DNA of 64,000 nucleotides from Aeromicrobium fastidiosum (GTDB lineage Bacteria > Actinomycetota > Actinomycetes > Propionibacteriales > Nocardioidaceae). Position 1 is the first letter of the stretch; each line of letters begins with the position of its first letter. The notes under the pieces are model-generated. The model worked only from the letters and a program-made list of their open reading frames with translations. It did no database searches and was not told the DNA's origin. The position numbers and the translations under genes were made by a program. The stretch covers positions 930,001 through 994,000 of the forward strand of contig NZ_JAGIOG010000001.1 in NCBI RefSeq assembly GCF_017876595.1, in the 5' to 3' direction. Positions 63,223 through 64,000 of the stretch are shown here, one piece after another.

Positions 63223-64000
63223 CTAGGCCCGGCGGCGTGCGGTCCGGGTCACGACGACCCCGGCCAGCACCAGCCCCAGGCCGGTGACCAGCCACAGGAG
63301 CCGCGCGCCTCCTGTGCCCGGAAGGATGCCGTTGCCGTTGTCGTCGCGATCGGCGTCCGGACGGTCGGAGGCGTTGTCGCTCAGCACCGCGGCGAAGGTG
63401 TTGGTCACCGTCACCGAGGCGCTCGGCCCGACGACGACCTTGCCATCACCCTTGCCGGTCGAGTCCTTGTACGAGACGTCGGCGTCGTCCGGCACGTCGA
63501 CCTCCCTGACGATGCACGAGGCACCCAGCGGCACCTCGAAGACCCGGCTCTGGCCTGCCGTGAGGGTGAACCGGGCGACCGAGTCCTTCAAGGGCACGTC
63601 GCCGCGCGGCGTCGTGCAGGTCAGCGTGAAGCTGAACCGACCCTCGCCGGGTCCGACGACCTTCTTGCTGACCTTCAGCCGGCCGGTGTCGAACGTGTTC
63701 ACGACCTCGATGCCCGCCGTCCGGTCGGCCACGACCGTGGCCGGCGTGGTGGCGCTGTCGTGCGAGATCGTCGTGCGGGTCGCCCCGCCGCCGTCACTCT
63801 CCCCCGCCCAGCACTGCGCACCGATCGGCAGATCATCGACCTTGAGGGTCTGACCGCCGGTCAGCGACAGCTTCTTGCCGGCGAACAGCACCGTCGGGGT
63901 CGGACCGCCCTGCGGCAGGACGCACGTGACCTCGACCGCGTAGGTCCGGCCGGCGACGAACGGTGCACCCGCGCCGTCGACGGTCTTGGTCACCGCGACG
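63223..64000 (-). CDS. LPxTG surface protein with DUF5979-like repeats, N-terminus outside
   Basis: The gene continues past the right edge; about 259 C-terminal codons are seen. Three repeated beta-domains of about 75 residues are visible, the partial first ending ...AQCWAGESDGG, then VNTFDTGRLKVSKKVVGPGEG and VTNTFAAV, a pattern of DUF5979/thioester-type surface repeats. The end has the sortase signal ILPGTGG, a hydrophobic helix and an Arg-rich tail (TRTARRRA), so it is covalently attached to the cell wall. Ligand unknown. Confidence 0.92.
   Translation of the reverse strand, partial: VAVTKTVDGAGAPFVAGRTYAVEVTCVLPQGGPTPTVLFAGKKLSLTGGQTLKVDDLPIGAQCWAGESDGGGATRTTISHDSATTPATVVADRTAGIEVVNTFDTGRLKVSKKVVGPGEGRFSFTLTCTTPRGDVPLKDSVARFTLTAGQSRVFEVPLGASCIVREVDVPDDADVSYKDSTGKGDGKVVVGPSASVTVTNTFAAVLSDNASDRPDADRDDNGNGILPGTGGARLLWLVTGLGLVLAGVVVTRTARRRA

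Overview
The window is 64 kb of very GC-rich DNA with dense coding, many 1-4 base gene overlaps and frequent GTG starts. Gene content points to an actinomycete: Phd/VapC module, Rv1264-like adenylate cyclase, mycobacterial-type alpha-methylacyl-CoA racemase, SCO4848-type membrane protein, DUF1206 and DUF2470 proteins, LPxTG surface protein with DUF5979-like repeats, CsoR with the C-H-C copper site. A Nocardioidaceae-like chromosome (Aeromicrobium or Nocardioides) is my inference. No rRNA, tRNA, CRISPR array, prophage or insertion sequence was seen, so this looks like ordinary chromosome with some accessory patches.

Layout. 0-9 kb: two short-chain dehydrogenases, a tandem pair of membrane proteins with an N-terminal variant leucine-rich-repeat domain, a histidine-phosphatase homologue, a DrrAB-type ABC exporter, and a fasciclin lipoprotein paired with a membrane molybdopterin oxidoreductase. 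9-16 kb: a conserved Rossmann-like protein, then a glycosyltransferase, TPR lipoprotein and secreted collagen-like protein in a row, then a scrambled stretch (13494-13845) in which pieces of two neighbouring genes are joined, then cupin, nitroreductase and enoyl-CoA hydratase. 16-26 kb: small enzymes, OsmC/DUF2470, SDR-DUF2867 with DUF1206, a Phd/VapC toxin-antitoxin pair, an amino acid permease, and a TetR/P450/SDR module with face-to-face promoters.

26-34 kb: an Lrp/AsnC regulator divergent from a 970-residue kinase/M23-like/aminotransferase fusion, aldose epimerase and LON-domain genes, and an iron-siderophore type ABC importer with a DtxR/IdeR-like site. 34-42 kb is a fatty-acid or sterol side-chain oxidation region (thiolase FadA, FadB, acyl-CoA dehydrogenase, alpha-methylacyl-CoA racemase) with a MerR regulator. 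Two long matching palindromes, one beside the MerR gene and one in the racemase promoter, suggest a small local regulon. 42-48 kb: flavin monooxygenase, then a run of cyclase, amino-acid ABC importer and FMN-dependent hydroxyacid oxidase genes.

48-64 kb: PadR regulator, 2,4-dienoyl-CoA reductase, sirtuin, RDD protein, serA preceded by a clear ZTP (pfl) riboswitch, a GntR-controlled carboxylate transporter next to an amidohydrolase, a CsoR-CopZ-CopA copper operon, an ECF sigma factor fused to its own zinc-finger anti-sigma and membrane-exported C-terminal part, and the end of an LPxTG protein. The most notable points are the serA riboswitch, the MerR palindrome pair, the sigma/anti-sigma fusion, the gene-fragment chimera at 13.5 kb, the nonsense codon in a small coiled-coil membrane protein, and a recurring architecture in which the -10 box lies 6-7 bases before the start codon (leaderless mRNAs).
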